A DNA stretch of 50,551 nt from Deltaproteobacteria bacterium (GCA_016235345.1 JACRLG010000008.1:1-50551); one strand, 5' to 3'; numbered from the stretch's first letter, positions 25,441-33,625 are shown. Notes: generated from the letters alone by a model not told the origin. Made by a program: numbers and translations.

Positions 25441-26277
25441 ATGAAAGTAATAGAACCCCACATCCACATGATCGCCCGCACCACCCAGGACTACGAGCGC
25501 ATGGCCCGCATGGGCACGATCGCCTGCTGCGAGCCCGCCTTCTGGGCTGGCTACGACCGCACATCGGCTGCCGCCTTCCACGACTATTTCACACACATCA
25601 CCACCTTCGAGCCCACGCGGGCGGCCCAGTACCTTATAAAGCACTACTCCTGGATATGCTTGAACCCCAAGGAGGCCGACGATCTTGAGCTTGCCAGGGA
25701 AGTTTTGGCCATCATGCCGGAATTTCTCGATAAACCCACGGTTCTCGGAATCGGCGAGATCGGCCTCAACAAAAACACCAGAAACGAGATGAAGGTTTTC
25801 GAGGAACAGGTGGAGATGGGCCTTTCGGGCAAGCGCCTGATATGGATACACACACCCCACCTTGCCGACAAGTTGAAGGGCACGAAGATGATGCTGGATT
25901 ATCTCAAAGGCCACGGCGGCGTGGACCCCTTCCGGGTGGTTTTCGACCACGTTGAGGAGCACACGGTGGGGATGATCAGGGAGGCTGGTTTCTGGACCGC
26001 CATGACCATCTACCCCATTACCAAGAACTCGGCCACACGCGTTGTTGACACCGTGGAGCGCCACGGGCTTGAGCGGATGATAGTGGACGCCTCCGGCGAC
26101 TGGGGGCCAAGCGACCCCGGAACCCTCCACGACGCCATTTTCGAGATGAGAAAGCGCGGGCACCGGGAAGAGGACGTTGAGACCCTTTTCTACAACAACC
26201 CGTGCTACTTTCTGGGCCAGAACGAAAAATTCGAGCCCCGCCCCACAAGGCCCATGAAGGAGGCCTGGGGACTGTGA
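25441..26277 (+). CDS. TatD-like metal-dependent hydrolase (EboB-like)
   Basis: A 278-residue TIM-barrel hydrolase of the TatD/amidohydrolase superfamily. Metal-ligand candidates are H7 and H9 (EPHIHM), the Glu in GIGEIGLN near residue 105, His in WIHTPH and FDHVEEH, and Asp in VDASGDW. Unlike DNase TatD proteins it lies directly before a UbiA-family gene and a phosphodiesterase-like gene, the context of EboB in the ebo metabolite operons. The substrate is unknown. It starts at the ATG at 25441 with GGGGG upstream; its stop overlaps a possible GTG start of the next gene. Confidence 0.7.
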   Translation: MKVIEPHIHMIARTTQDYERMARMGTIACCEPAFWAGYDRTSAAAFHDYFTHITTFEPTRAAQYLIKHYSWICLNPKEADDLELAREVLAIMPEFLDKPTVLGIGEIGLNKNTRNEMKVFEEQVEMGLSGKRLIWIHTPHLADKLKGTKMMLDYLKGHGGVDPFRVVFDHVEEHTVGMIREAGFWTAMTIYPITKNSATRVVDTVERHGLERMIVDASGDWGPSDPGTLHDAIFEMRKRGHREEDVETLFYNNPCYFLGQNEKFEPRPTRPMKEAWGL

Positions 26278-26324
26278 CCGGGGAAAACGGAACAGGCTCC
26301 CCGGAAGAACAGGGTGGGCGATCG

Positions 26325-27215
26325 ATGGCCTGGATGCAGCTTCTGCGGCTCCCCAACCTTTTAACGGTTCCGGGCGACGCAATTGCAGGGTTCGCGGCGG
26401 CAAGCACCTTAACGGGCGCGACCCTGGATTCCGGGCTGGCCCTTGCCATCGGCGCGGGCCTTTGCCTTTACATGTTCGGGCTTGTGACCAACGACGTGCT
26501 GGACCTTGCCGAAGACCAGCGGGACCGGCCCTCGCGCCCGCTTCCTTCGGGGCTTGTTCCCGTGACCCACGCCTATGCGGCGGCGGCGGCCCTGGGGCTT
26601 TCCGGCGTCGTCCTGGCTTTTTTCGCAGGGCCGCTGGCAGGCTATACCGCCCTGGCCCTTTCCTGCGCCGTGGTTCTGTATAACGCCCTTTTCAAAAATA
26701 TCCCCGTGGCCGGCCCGCTTGTCATGGGCCTGTGCAGGGGCCTCAACGTGATGCTTGGAGCCGCAGCCACCCTGCCCGACTCTGCTTTTTCAACGCCGGT
26801 CCTTCTGTCCGCCCTTCTGGTTTCCTGCTACATAGCGGCTCTCACGGCAATCGCCGCAAGGGAGACGGAAGCCTTCCGGGGCCGGATGATAAGATTTCTG
26901 CCAGTTTGCGCCGCCGCCCTGGGCCTTGCCGCCATCTGGAGCTTTCTTCAGCCCCCGGAGGGCGACGACATTGTTCCGGCGGGAGTGCTCACGGCATGTG
27001 CGCTTCTGTGGCCATCCTTCATGGCCACCAGCCTTTCGGACGGAGCGCCACCCCAAATAATTCAGCAGGTCATAGGCGGCCTCATAAGGAACCTTCTTTT
27101 TCTGGAAGCCGCCCTTGTGGCTTTTTTCCGGCCCGATCTTCTGTACCTGTCAGCGGCCCTTCTGCTGGCCTTTCCCATAAGCCGCCGGATTTCAAGGCGC
27201 TTTTACGCGAGTTAG
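26325..27215 (+). CDS. UbiA-family prenyltransferase (EboC-like)
   Basis: A 296-residue membrane protein of the UbiA superfamily with about eight to nine helices. The first Asp-rich motif is intact: NDVLDLAEDQRDRPSRPLPSG near residue 60. This motif binds prenyl diphosphate through magnesium. The second Asp-rich region near ARETEAFRG is weak. In ebo operons EboC is the matching UbiA-like member. I start at the ATG at 26325, which has AGGGTGG upstream; a GTG at 26274 overlapping the previous stop (GTGA) would add 17 residues. It ends three bases before the next gene. Confidence 0.75.
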   Translation: MAWMQLLRLPNLLTVPGDAIAGFAAASTLTGATLDSGLALAIGAGLCLYMFGLVTNDVLDLAEDQRDRPSRPLPSGLVPVTHAYAAAAALGLSGVVLAFFAGPLAGYTALALSCAVVLYNALFKNIPVAGPLVMGLCRGLNVMLGAAATLPDSAFSTPVLLSALLVSCYIAALTAIAARETEAFRGRMIRFLPVCAAALGLAAIWSFLQPPEGDDIVPAGVLTACALLWPSFMATSLSDGAPPQIIQQVIGGLIRNLLFLEAALVAFFRPDLLYLSAALLLAFPISRRISRRFYAS

Positions 27216-27218
27216 ATC

Positions 27219-28511
27219 ATGACGAAGAACTTTTTGCCCAAAAAGCTCCTGGTGGTCCAGGCGGCGGCCTTGTCCCATCCTCCAGGCGTTTTCGGCTTTT
27301 TGCGGTCGGGCCTGATGGAGACCGTCTTCCCCGCCGTAACCTGCACGGCCTCAGCCAGTTTCCGCACGGGGCTCGCCCCTTCCGAACACGGCATTGTGGG
27401 CAACGGCCATTTTTTTAAAGCACTTTCGCGGCCCATGTTCTGGGAGCAGTCGGCAAGGCTTATAAACGGCCCGCGAATATGGGAGGATTTCCGCAAAAAT
27501 GGCGGAAAGGTTGGCATGTTCTTCTGGCAGCAGAGCCTTGGGGAGGCCCTTGACATGGTACTCTCCCCGGCCCCCATCCACAAGCACCACGGCGGCATGA
27601 TCGAAGCCTGCGCCGCAAAGCCCGCCGATCTTTACGACCGGGTGACCAAGGCCGTGGGTCGCCCTTTTCGCCTGCGCCACTACTGGGGGCCTCTCGCGTC
27701 AGCCAAGGCCGGAGACTGGATAGCGGAAGCCGTGAGCTGGATAATGGCCCAAAAGGACTTGGCCCCGGACCTTTGCCTCTGTTACCTGCCCACCCTTGAT
27801 TACGACCTCCAGCGCTTCGACCCCAAAGGCCCAGCGGCGCGCAAGGCCGCCCGTTTTCTCGACTCCCAGCTTTCGATGCTGATGGACGCCGCCGAGGCAA
27901 AGGGTTACGACGTTGTCGTCTTCGGCGATTACGCCATAGCACCCGTTTCCGGCGCGGTTTATCCCAACCGGGTTCTTTACGATTCCGGGCTTTTCGCAAC
28001 TCGCTCAGTAAAGGGGATGCTGTATCCCAATTTCCACGAAAGCCGCGCCTTTGCGGTGGTTGACCACCAGATCGCACACGTTTACGTGCAAAACGCCGCC
28101 GATCTGGCTGAAACCGCGCGGCTGCTGTCAAATCTTGAAGGCGTGAAAAGCGTGTTTGATAAAAACGCCCAGAAAGAGGCCGGAATCGCCCACGAAAATT
28201 CAGGCGATCTCGTTCTTGTGTCAACGTCAGACAAATGGTTCGCCTACCCCTGGTGGACGGACAAAGGCGAGGCCCCGGACTACGCCACCCACGTGGACAT
28301 CCACCAGAAGCCGGGCTACGACCCCTGCGAGCTTTTCTTCGGCTGGCCCCCTGTTTCGGTGGGCCAGAACCCGGGCCGCATAAGGGGCTCACACGGCATC
28401 GCGGGGCCAAATCGCAAGGTGTTCTGGGGCTCCACCATCAGTTTTCCCAAAGACCCGGAAGACCTTCTGGAGCTTGCGGCGATGGTCAGGGAGCATCTGA
28501 AACAAATCTGA
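27219..28511 (+). CDS. Alkaline-phosphatase-superfamily phosphodiesterase-like protein (EboF-like)
   Basis: A 430-residue protein of the type I phosphodiesterase/nucleotide pyrophosphatase superfamily. Near residue 35 it has the TVFPAVTCTASASFRTGLAP stretch, in which a Thr acts as nucleophile in the family. The late metal-site regions CYLPTLDYDLQRFDP and VFGDYAIAP and the C-terminal RGSHGI are visible. It lacks a signal peptide, so it is probably cytoplasmic. It lies three bases after the UbiA-like gene; together they match EboC and EboF. The phosphate-ester substrate is unknown. Confidence 0.7.
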   Translation: MTKNFLPKKLLVVQAAALSHPPGVFGFLRSGLMETVFPAVTCTASASFRTGLAPSEHGIVGNGHFFKALSRPMFWEQSARLINGPRIWEDFRKNGGKVGMFFWQQSLGEALDMVLSPAPIHKHHGGMIEACAAKPADLYDRVTKAVGRPFRLRHYWGPLASAKAGDWIAEAVSWIMAQKDLAPDLCLCYLPTLDYDLQRFDPKGPAARKAARFLDSQLSMLMDAAEAKGYDVVVFGDYAIAPVSGAVYPNRVLYDSGLFATRSVKGMLYPNFHESRAFAVVDHQIAHVYVQNAADLAETARLLSNLEGVKSVFDKNAQKEAGIAHENSGDLVLVSTSDKWFAYPWWTDKGEAPDYATHVDIHQKPGYDPCELFFGWPPVSVGQNPGRIRGSHGIAGPNRKVFWGSTISFPKDPEDLLELAAMVREHLKQI

Positions 28512-28536
28512 TACCTTACACCCAAGGAGACACCCC

Positions 28537-29535
28537 ATGCAGCCGGACCCCAAGCGCATAATGGACCTTGCCTGCGCGTTTTACGATTCCTGCGTGCTTT
28601 TTTCAGCCATTGATACGGGCCTTTTCGCGGCGCTTGCCGAAACCGGCGGCGCGGACGCCAAAACCCTGGCGGAAAAGCTCAAATGCGATCTGCGCGGCAT
28701 AACTCTATTGAGCGACGCGGCTGTCGCCCTTGGGCTTATTGAAAAGACCGGCGACACCTACAAAAACACCTTGGAAACATCCATCTTCCTGGTTCCCGGA
28801 AGCCCCGGAGACCTCTCGCGGGCCATTCGCTACAACCGGGACGTCTACCCGGCCTGGGGAAAGCTGGCCGATCTCGCCCGCACAGGCAGTCCCGTGGAGC
28901 GGCCCGAAATCCACTTGGGCGAGGATGCCGAGCGAACCCGCGCCTTTGTTCTGGCCATGCACGGAAGGGCAATGGGCATAGGCAGGGCTCTTGTCCCAAA
29001 CATGGACTTAAAAGGCTGCAAACAGCTTCTGGACATAGGAGGCGGACCCGGCACCTACTCGGTGCTCCTGGCACAGGCCAACCCGGAGCTTAATTCCACT
29101 GTTCTGGACCTTCCGGGCGTGGCCGCCATAGCGGCTGAGCTTATTGCCTTCCAGAACATGGCGGAACGCGTGAAGACCCTTCCGGGCGACTATCACACGA
29201 TCCCCTTTCCTGCCGGAAACGACGCGGTTGCCATTTTGGGCGTCCTCCACCAGGAGAACCCGGATTCCATAAAGGACATCCTGGCCCGCGCATACGAGAG
29301 CCTGAACCCCGGCGGGGTCATCTACATAATGGACATGATGACCGACGCCACTCACACCAGCCCAAAGTTTTCCGCCATGTTCGCCGTAAATATGGCTTTA
29401 ACCACCCAAAACGGCTGGGTTTTTTCGGACGCAGAGCTTTCCGGCTGGCTTACGGGCGCAGGCTTTACCGGAGTCGAAATCAGGCCCCTGCCGCCCCCGA
29501 TGCCGCACTGGCTTGCATCAGCAACAAAAGCGTAG
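28537..29535 (+). CDS. SAM-dependent O-methyltransferase (acetylserotonin/hydroxyneurosporene type)
   Basis: A 332-residue class I methyltransferase. The N-terminal winged-helix/dimerisation domain (about 1-120) is typical of O-methyltransferase family 2 (CrtF/TcmN-like). The SAM-binding motif is DIGGGPGTYSVLLA near residue 167, followed by the acidic loop TVLDLPGV and the catalytic region around GVLHQENPDS. It is the last gene of the ebo-like cluster, 25 bases after the phosphodiesterase-like gene, with AAGGAGA before its ATG. A methyltransferase of this type is not part of the standard ebo set. A family hairpin element begins one base after its stop. Confidence 0.8.
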   Translation: MQPDPKRIMDLACAFYDSCVLFSAIDTGLFAALAETGGADAKTLAEKLKCDLRGITLLSDAAVALGLIEKTGDTYKNTLETSIFLVPGSPGDLSRAIRYNRDVYPAWGKLADLARTGSPVERPEIHLGEDAERTRAFVLAMHGRAMGIGRALVPNMDLKGCKQLLDIGGGPGTYSVLLAQANPELNSTVLDLPGVAAIAAELIAFQNMAERVKTLPGDYHTIPFPAGNDAVAILGVLHQENPDSIKDILARAYESLNPGGVIYIMDMMTDATHTSPKFSAMFAVNMALTTQNGWVFSDAELSGWLTGAGFTGVEIRPLPPPMPHWLASATKA

Positions 29536-29660
29536 CGGCTGTCCAAAAACGCGAATCGCGGTGTCAGAGCAAAGCGGGCGGGGCATCATGTACGAAAAGT
29601 ACTATTCCTCCCCGCCCGCTTCACTCTTCCTTGCGCTTCATCGTTTTTGATCAGCCTTTT
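29536..29660 (+). repeat. Dispersed hairpin element, copy 2
   Basis: It begins immediately after the methyltransferase stop. The outer arms are GGCTGTCCAAAAACGCGAA and TTCATCGTTTTTGATCAGCC. The inner stem pairs AAGCGGGCGGGG (29572-29583) with CCCCGCCCGCTT (29610-29621), 12 bp perfect. The apex is GTAC-GAAAA-GTAC (29590-29602). It is about 93 percent identical to the copy at 41609. Confidence 0.85.
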
Positions 29661-29928
29661 GCCGACCCTAAGAAAAAAAGCGGGAAGCCGACAGGCTGCC
29701 TGTAAAACATAACGTGGCTCTATACAATTTTCAGCTTAGTCGCTGGGCATTTATAGAAAAGCCGAAGCGTTTCAAGTATCGTCACCAAGGCGTTGCGCCG
29801 GGGTCCAGGAAAATGTTGCAGAAGGAAAAAGAACTGGATTCCGGCCTACGCCGGAATGACGGACTGCGGGGATTTTCTTGTTTCTTCCCACATCGAAAAG
29901 CTTAAAATAGTATAGAGGCACATTTTTT
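29661..29928. other. Intergenic spacer before scpA
   Basis: This stretch holds no convincing gene. An open frame of 63 codons (29714-29905) runs through the palindromic repeat at 29838-29857 and lacks a ribosome-binding site. A short palindrome (ACAGG-CTG-CCTGT, near 29691) may be a remnant of another hairpin element. The scpA ATG at 29929 has AGAGG upstream. Confidence 0.6.
29838..29857. repeat. Short palindromic repeat (ATTCCGGC-N4-GCCGGAAT)
   Basis: Arms ATTCCGGC (29838-29845) and GCCGGAAT (29850-29857) form a perfect 8-bp hairpin with loop CTAC. The flanks CTGG and GACGG match the widely spread proteobacterial repeat seen as GGATTCC...GGAATGACGG. Such units are often mis-annotated as small proteins with a DSGLRRND motif, as happens here. 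Confidence 0.7.
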
Positions 29929-30690
29929 ATGACAGACGCAACTTCCCACAATCACGAAGAATCTTTCCTGGACGACGACGGGCGGTGGCGGGTGAACCTG
30001 CCCGTTTTCGAGGGGCCGCTGGACCTTCTGTACCACCTCATCAAAAAAAACGAGGTGGACATCTACGACATCCCCATTGCGGAAATCGCAGATCAGTACC
30101 TTGCTGCGGTTGAGCTTATGAAAGAGCTCAACATGGACGTGGCGGGCGAGTTTCTTGTGATGGCCGCAACCCTAATGCAGATAAAAAGCAAGATGCTCCT
30201 GCCCCGGCACGAGGAAATCGAGGGGCTTGAGGAAGACCCGCGCCTCATGATCGTACGGCCCCTTGAGGAGTACATAAAAATCAAGGAGGCGGCCAAGAAA
30301 ATCGCAGAAAGGCCCCTTCTGGACGACATGGTTTTCGCCCGCGCTCCAGACCCGGACGAAACCACCGTGGCCCGTGGCGATGAAATCATCGCAGCCGGGC
30401 TTTTCGAGCTGATGGACGCCTTCGCTAAACTCCTTTCCCGCTCCAGCGAGGAAAATGTCGTCACCCTCACCGCCGAAACGGTCTCGGTGCGGGAGCGCAT
30501 GGTGGAGCTTATGGACCTTCTGGCCCTTCACCAGACGCTAAGTTTCGACGAGCTTTTTACCGGCCTTCCCACCCGCACCGATCTTGTGGTCACCTTTCTT
30601 GCGATTCTGGAAATGGCAAAAATTTCAGCAGTACGCATAGTCCAGCATGTTCAGACGGGCCTGATCCGCCTCTTTCCCCAAGGCGCGTGA
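29929..30690 (+). CDS. scpA: Segregation and condensation protein A
   Basis: A 253-residue kleisin-type subunit that joins SMC and ScpB for chromosome condensation. The N-terminal signature VFEGPLDLLYHLIKKNEVDIYDIPIAEI is unmistakable (residues about 25-52). A mid-section (VMAATLMQIKSKMLLPR) follows, and the C-terminal winged-helix end VTFLAILEMAKISAVRIVQ. scpB is not seen in the window. AGAGG lies upstream of the ATG at suitable distance. A hairpin element follows six bases after the stop. Confidence 0.93.
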   Translation: MTDATSHNHEESFLDDDGRWRVNLPVFEGPLDLLYHLIKKNEVDIYDIPIAEIADQYLAAVELMKELNMDVAGEFLVMAATLMQIKSKMLLPRHEEIEGLEEDPRLMIVRPLEEYIKIKEAAKKIAERPLLDDMVFARAPDPDETTVARGDEIIAAGLFELMDAFAKLLSRSSEENVVTLTAETVSVRERMVELMDLLALHQTLSFDELFTGLPTRTDLVVTFLAILEMAKISAVRIVQHVQTGLIRLFPQGA

Positions 30691-30696
30691 CCATTG

Positions 30697-30830
30697 CGCC
30701 TGCGTAAAAACGCGAACTGCTGTGTTGCACTTCTAAGGCAATTCCATCACGTACAAAAAGTACGCGTACTCATTGCCTTTTCGTGCGCCTTGCATTTCAT
30801 CATTTTTACACAGGCTTGGCATAGAGCCTA
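30697..30830 (+). repeat. Dispersed hairpin element, copy 3
   Basis: It lies six bases after the scpA stop. The outer arms are GCCTGCGTAAAAACGCGAA and TTCATCATTTTTACACAGGC. The inner stem pairs AAGGCAAT (30735-30742) with ATTGCCTT (30772-30779), and the apex is GTAC-AAAAA-GTAC (30751-30763). It ends in AGGCT...AGCCT followed by TTTTT, a terminator-like hairpin also seen in the copy at 32459. Confidence 0.8.
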
Positions 30831-30898
30831 TTTTTATCGAACAGATATTTCTTTGTGTTTTTCCCTTCCATTCCCCCCGGTCCTGATAGGAATTTTTC

Positions 30899-30927
30899 TT
30901 GACACTGGTTCAGCGAACGAATTAGAT
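30899..30927 (+). promoter_or_regulatory. Candidate sigma-70 promoter of serC
   Basis: TTGACA (30899-30904) and TTAGAT (30922-30927) are spaced by 17 bases, about 60 bases ahead of the serC ATG. The leader contains AGAGGAAAA as ribosome-binding site. The gap before serC holds no gene. Confidence 0.55.
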
Positions 30928-30987
30928 GTTTGGATTACGATTCCCTTGGGGAATCTTGAACGAAAAAAACGATAAGAGGAAAAAGTC

Positions 30988-32070
30988 ATGGCAAACAGGG
31001 TTCACAACTTCAATGCCGGGCCTGCGGCGCTGCCGCTGCCGGTTCTTGAGGAGATGCAGGCCGAGTTTCTGGACTGGCAGTCAACGGGAATGTCGGTCCT
31101 GGAAGTAAGCCACCGCTCAAAGCCTTTCGAGGCCGTGGTCAACGAGGCCGCAGCCGGCGTCAAGCGCCTTCTGGGTCTTGGCGACGATTACACGGTTCTT
31201 TTCCTTCAGGGCGGGGCAAGCATGCAGTTTGCCATGATTCCAATGAATCTTCTGCCCGAAGGCGCAAGCGCGGATTACGTCAACACCGGCACATGGTCCA
31301 CCAAGGCCATCAAGGAAGCCCAGTTGATGGGTAAATCCGTCAAGGTCGTGGCCAGCTCCGAAGACCGCAATTTCTGCTACATCCCCAAAAACATCGCCTT
31401 CAACGCTGATGCGGCATACGTCCACATCACCAGCAACAACACCATAAAAGGCACCCAGTGGGCGGATTTCCCGGACACCAAGGGCGTTCCCATAGTGGCG
31501 GACATGAGCTCGGACATTTTAAGCCGCCCCTTCGACACCAAGCCCTTTGGCATGATCTACGCCGGAGCCCAGAAGAACCTTGGGCCCGCAGGCGTGACCC
31601 TGGTCATCATCCGCAAGGACCTTTTGGAAAGGACTCCCAAGACCCTTCCCAACATGCTCCGTTACACCACCTATGCGGACAACAACTCCCTTTACAACAC
31701 GCCCCCCTGCTTTTCCATCTACGCGGTGGGCAAGGTCATAAAGTGGCTTGAAAAGGACGTGGGCGGCCTTGCCGCCATCGCCGCCGCCAACAGAATGAAG
31801 GGCGATCTCCTTTACGGCTACATGGATTCCACCGATTTCTACAAGGCCACCGCAGACAAGGACAGCCGCAGCCTCATGAACGTGACCTTCAGGCTTCCCT
31901 CCGAGGACCTGGAGAAGCGCTTTGTGGACGAGGCCACCAAGGCCGGGCTGGTGGGCTTGAAGGGCCACCGCAGCGTCGGCGGATGCCGGGCTTCCATCTA
32001 CAACGCCACCGGGCTTGCGGCCATAAATGACTTGGTCGCGTTCATGAAGGACTTTGCCGCGAAAGCCTGA
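30988..32070 (+). CDS. serC: Phosphoserine aminotransferase
   Basis: A 360-residue PLP-dependent class V aminotransferase that converts 3-phosphohydroxypyruvate and glutamate into phosphoserine in the serine pathway (it may also serve pyridoxal synthesis). The start VHNFNAGPAALP is the family signature. K196 (GAQKNLGPAG) should bind PLP, and the phosphate-site stretch KGHRSVGGCRASIYNA is near the C-terminus. The length matches E. coli SerC (362). It appears monocistronic, with its own promoter upstream. Confidence 0.96.
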   Translation: MANRVHNFNAGPAALPLPVLEEMQAEFLDWQSTGMSVLEVSHRSKPFEAVVNEAAAGVKRLLGLGDDYTVLFLQGGASMQFAMIPMNLLPEGASADYVNTGTWSTKAIKEAQLMGKSVKVVASSEDRNFCYIPKNIAFNADAAYVHITSNNTIKGTQWADFPDTKGVPIVADMSSDILSRPFDTKPFGMIYAGAQKNLGPAGVTLVIIRKDLLERTPKTLPNMLRYTTYADNNSLYNTPPCFSIYAVGKVIKWLEKDVGGLAAIAAANRMKGDLLYGYMDSTDFYKATADKDSRSLMNVTFRLPSEDLEKRFVDEATKAGLVGLKGHRSVGGCRASIYNATGLAAINDLVAFMKDFAAKA

Positions 32071-32113
32071 CGCGGTTTTTTTCAGGGTTTTGCCGTAAAA
32101 GGCAATACCGCGC

Positions 32114-32142
32114 TTGACATGGCGGGTCGCTAAGGCTATAGG
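32114..32142 (+). promoter_or_regulatory. Promoter of tRNA-Pro
   Basis: A perfect TTGACA (32114-32119) and TATAGG (32137-32142) at 17-base spacing. The expected start is near 32149, a few bases before the tRNA 5' end. Confidence 0.65.
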
Positions 32143-32152
32143 AGGCTCGTGT

Positions 32153-32229
32153 CGGGGCGTAGCGCAGACTGGTAGCGCACTTGAATGGGGTTCAAGGGGT
32201 CGTTGGTTCAAATCCAATCGCCCCGACCA
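32153..32229 (+). tRNA. tRNA-Pro (anticodon GGG)
   Basis: A complete cloverleaf. The acceptor stem is CGGGGCG/CGCCCCG, the D stem GCGC/GCGC, the anticodon stem CTTGA/TCAAG and the T stem GTTGG/CCAAT with loop TTCAAAT. The anticodon GGG at 32187-32189 reads CCC and CCU. The 3' CCA is encoded. It is a stand-alone gene with its own promoter and terminator. Confidence 0.96.
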
Positions 32230-32243
32230 AATTTAGCCTTTTT

Positions 32244-32282
32244 AAACGGCGGGTTGGCCATAATGGTCGCCCGCCGTTTTTT
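32244..32282 (+). terminator. Rho-independent terminator of tRNA-Pro
   Basis: AAACGGCGGG (32244-32253) pairs with CCCGCCGTTT (32270-32279) and is followed directly by further T residues. It lies 14 bases after the tRNA. The remainder of the 394-base gap up to 32623 holds no gene, only a hairpin element. Confidence 0.8.
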
Positions 32283-32458
32283 GTTGCGGAAGGCCGCCCG
32301 GTTTGTGGAAGCCTGGAAGGGTTTCGCATTTGCCGATGTTTCGCGTAAAAACCGTTCAGGCTGCGATTGACTTTCGGGCCGCCCGGCCTCAGTATTGGCC
32401 GTTGGCCGACCTTTCTCGATTTTTTGACTTTAACCTCATGTTTCGGCAATATCGTTAG

Positions 32459-32608
32459 CAGCCCGTTGAAAAAGGCTGTATGCGCAGCCTGGATAAAAAC
32501 GATGAAGTGCAAGGAGTGCGAAAAACCAATGAGTAAGCGTACTTAATGTACGTGACGAAATTGGCTTTGAAGCGCGACAAAGCAATTCGCGTTTTTAAAC
32601 AGGCTGAT
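32459..32608 (-). repeat. Dispersed hairpin element, copy 4
   Basis: This copy is upstream of a plus-strand gene rather than directly after a stop codon. Read on the minus strand its arms are CAGCCTGTTTAAAAACGCGAA and TTCATCGTTTTTATCCAGGCTG. The apex is GTAC-TTAAT-GTAC (32539-32551). The inner stem includes CCAAT (32526-32530) with ATTGG (32560-32564). It ends with AGGCTGCGCATACAGCCTTTTT, a terminator-like hairpin, and then CAACGGGCTG. Its inner stem is the weakest of the six. Confidence 0.75.
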
Positions 32609-32623
32609 AGGGAAAAGAACCTG

Positions 32624-33625
32624 ATGGAACAAAAGAAATCAGCGCGCGCCCTGGGCCTGTGTTCGGGGGGCCTTGACAGCATATTGTCGGCCCTGGTCCT
32701 CAGGGATCAGGGCATAGACGTCACCTGGATCAGCTTCACCACGGCGTTTTTTTCGGCGGAAAAGGCCAGGAAGGCCTCGGACATGACCGGGGTTCCCCTG
32801 ATGGTGCGGGACATTTCGGACGTGTACCTCACCATGCTGCGAAACCCGCGCCTGGGCTACGGACGGAACATGAACCCCTGCCCGGACTGCCACGCCCTCA
32901 TGTTCCGCCTTGCCGGAAACATAATGACGGAGGAGGGTTTCGACTTTCTCTTTTCGGGCGAGGTCCTGGGCCAGCGCCCCATGAGCCAGACCCGCCCGGC
33001 CCTTAACTACGTGGCGAAAAACTCCGGCTGGGACGGGCTGATTCTGCGGCCTCTTTCGGGAAAACTGCTTGAGGCCACCAAGCCCGAAATCGCGGGCCTT
33101 GTTGACCGGGAAAGGTTGCTCGCTTTCAACGGGCGAAGCCGCAAGCCCCAGATGGCCCTTGCCGCGCAGTACGGAATCCGCGATTACCCGGTTCCGGCGG
33201 GCGGCTGCCTTTTGACCGACGAGAGTTTTTCGCACAGATTGAAAGACCTTTTCGCATACGAGGCGGACGCCCCCTTCAAGAACCGGGACCTTCACCTTTT
33301 GAAATACGGGCGGCACTTCCGCATAGACGCCAAAACCAAGGCCATCGTGGGACGGACCCAGGCGGAAAACGAGATCGTCGAAAGCTGGTTCGAGCCCGCC
33401 ACGGACGCCCTGATCGGCATTTCCGAGGTTCCCGGACCAAGGGTCCTTGTGCCGTATGGCGGCACGCCGGAAGGGATAAGGCAGGCGGTGGATATTTGCG
33501 CGGCCTACGCAAAAAAGGTGTCCCAGCCTGTCGTAAAGGCATGGATCAAAGGGCCGGGGGACGCCCGCCAGGCAATTGACGCCGCCCAGGGCGACAAGAG
33601 GGATTTCGAGGAAGTGCGCTTATAG
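32624..33625 (+). CDS. PP-loop ATPase fused to NFACT-R-like domain (putative RNA thiolation enzyme)
   Basis: A 333-residue protein. The N-terminal PP-loop ATPase motif SGGLDS (14-19) and a CPDC pair (C86, C89) recall ThiI/MnmA-type thiouridine synthases. The middle has GGCLLTD, with a further conserved Cys. The C-terminal third (about 225-315) resembles the NFACT-R RNA-binding domain: HLLKYGRHFRID, then IVGRTQAENEIVE and EVPGPRVLVPYGG. It is distinct from MnmA. The probable role is sulfur transfer to tRNA, but the target is unknown. The ATG at 32624 is preceded by GGGAAAAG; the frame runs upstream into the hairpin element. Confidence 0.7.
   Translation: MEQKKSARALGLCSGGLDSILSALVLRDQGIDVTWISFTTAFFSAEKARKASDMTGVPLMVRDISDVYLTMLRNPRLGYGRNMNPCPDCHALMFRLAGNIMTEEGFDFLFSGEVLGQRPMSQTRPALNYVAKNSGWDGLILRPLSGKLLEATKPEIAGLVDRERLLAFNGRSRKPQMALAAQYGIRDYPVPAGGCLLTDESFSHRLKDLFAYEADAPFKNRDLHLLKYGRHFRIDAKTKAIVGRTQAENEIVESWFEPATDALIGISEVPGPRVLVPYGGTPEGIRQAVDICAAYAKKVSQPVVKAWIKGPGDARQAIDAAQGDKRDFEEVRL

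Noticed and set aside
27460-28410. Minus-strand open frame of 316 codons opposite the EboF-like gene
   Set aside because: Its product is Arg/Pro-rich and without motifs; the plus strand has the superfamily signatures.
29714-29905. Small 63-codon frame before scpA
   Set aside because: It contains the palindromic repeat-derived DSGLRRND motif, has no ribosome-binding site, and lies in a spacer.
30694-30975. 93-codon frame before serC
   Set aside because: It runs through a hairpin element and the serC promoter; no ribosome-binding site or homology pattern.
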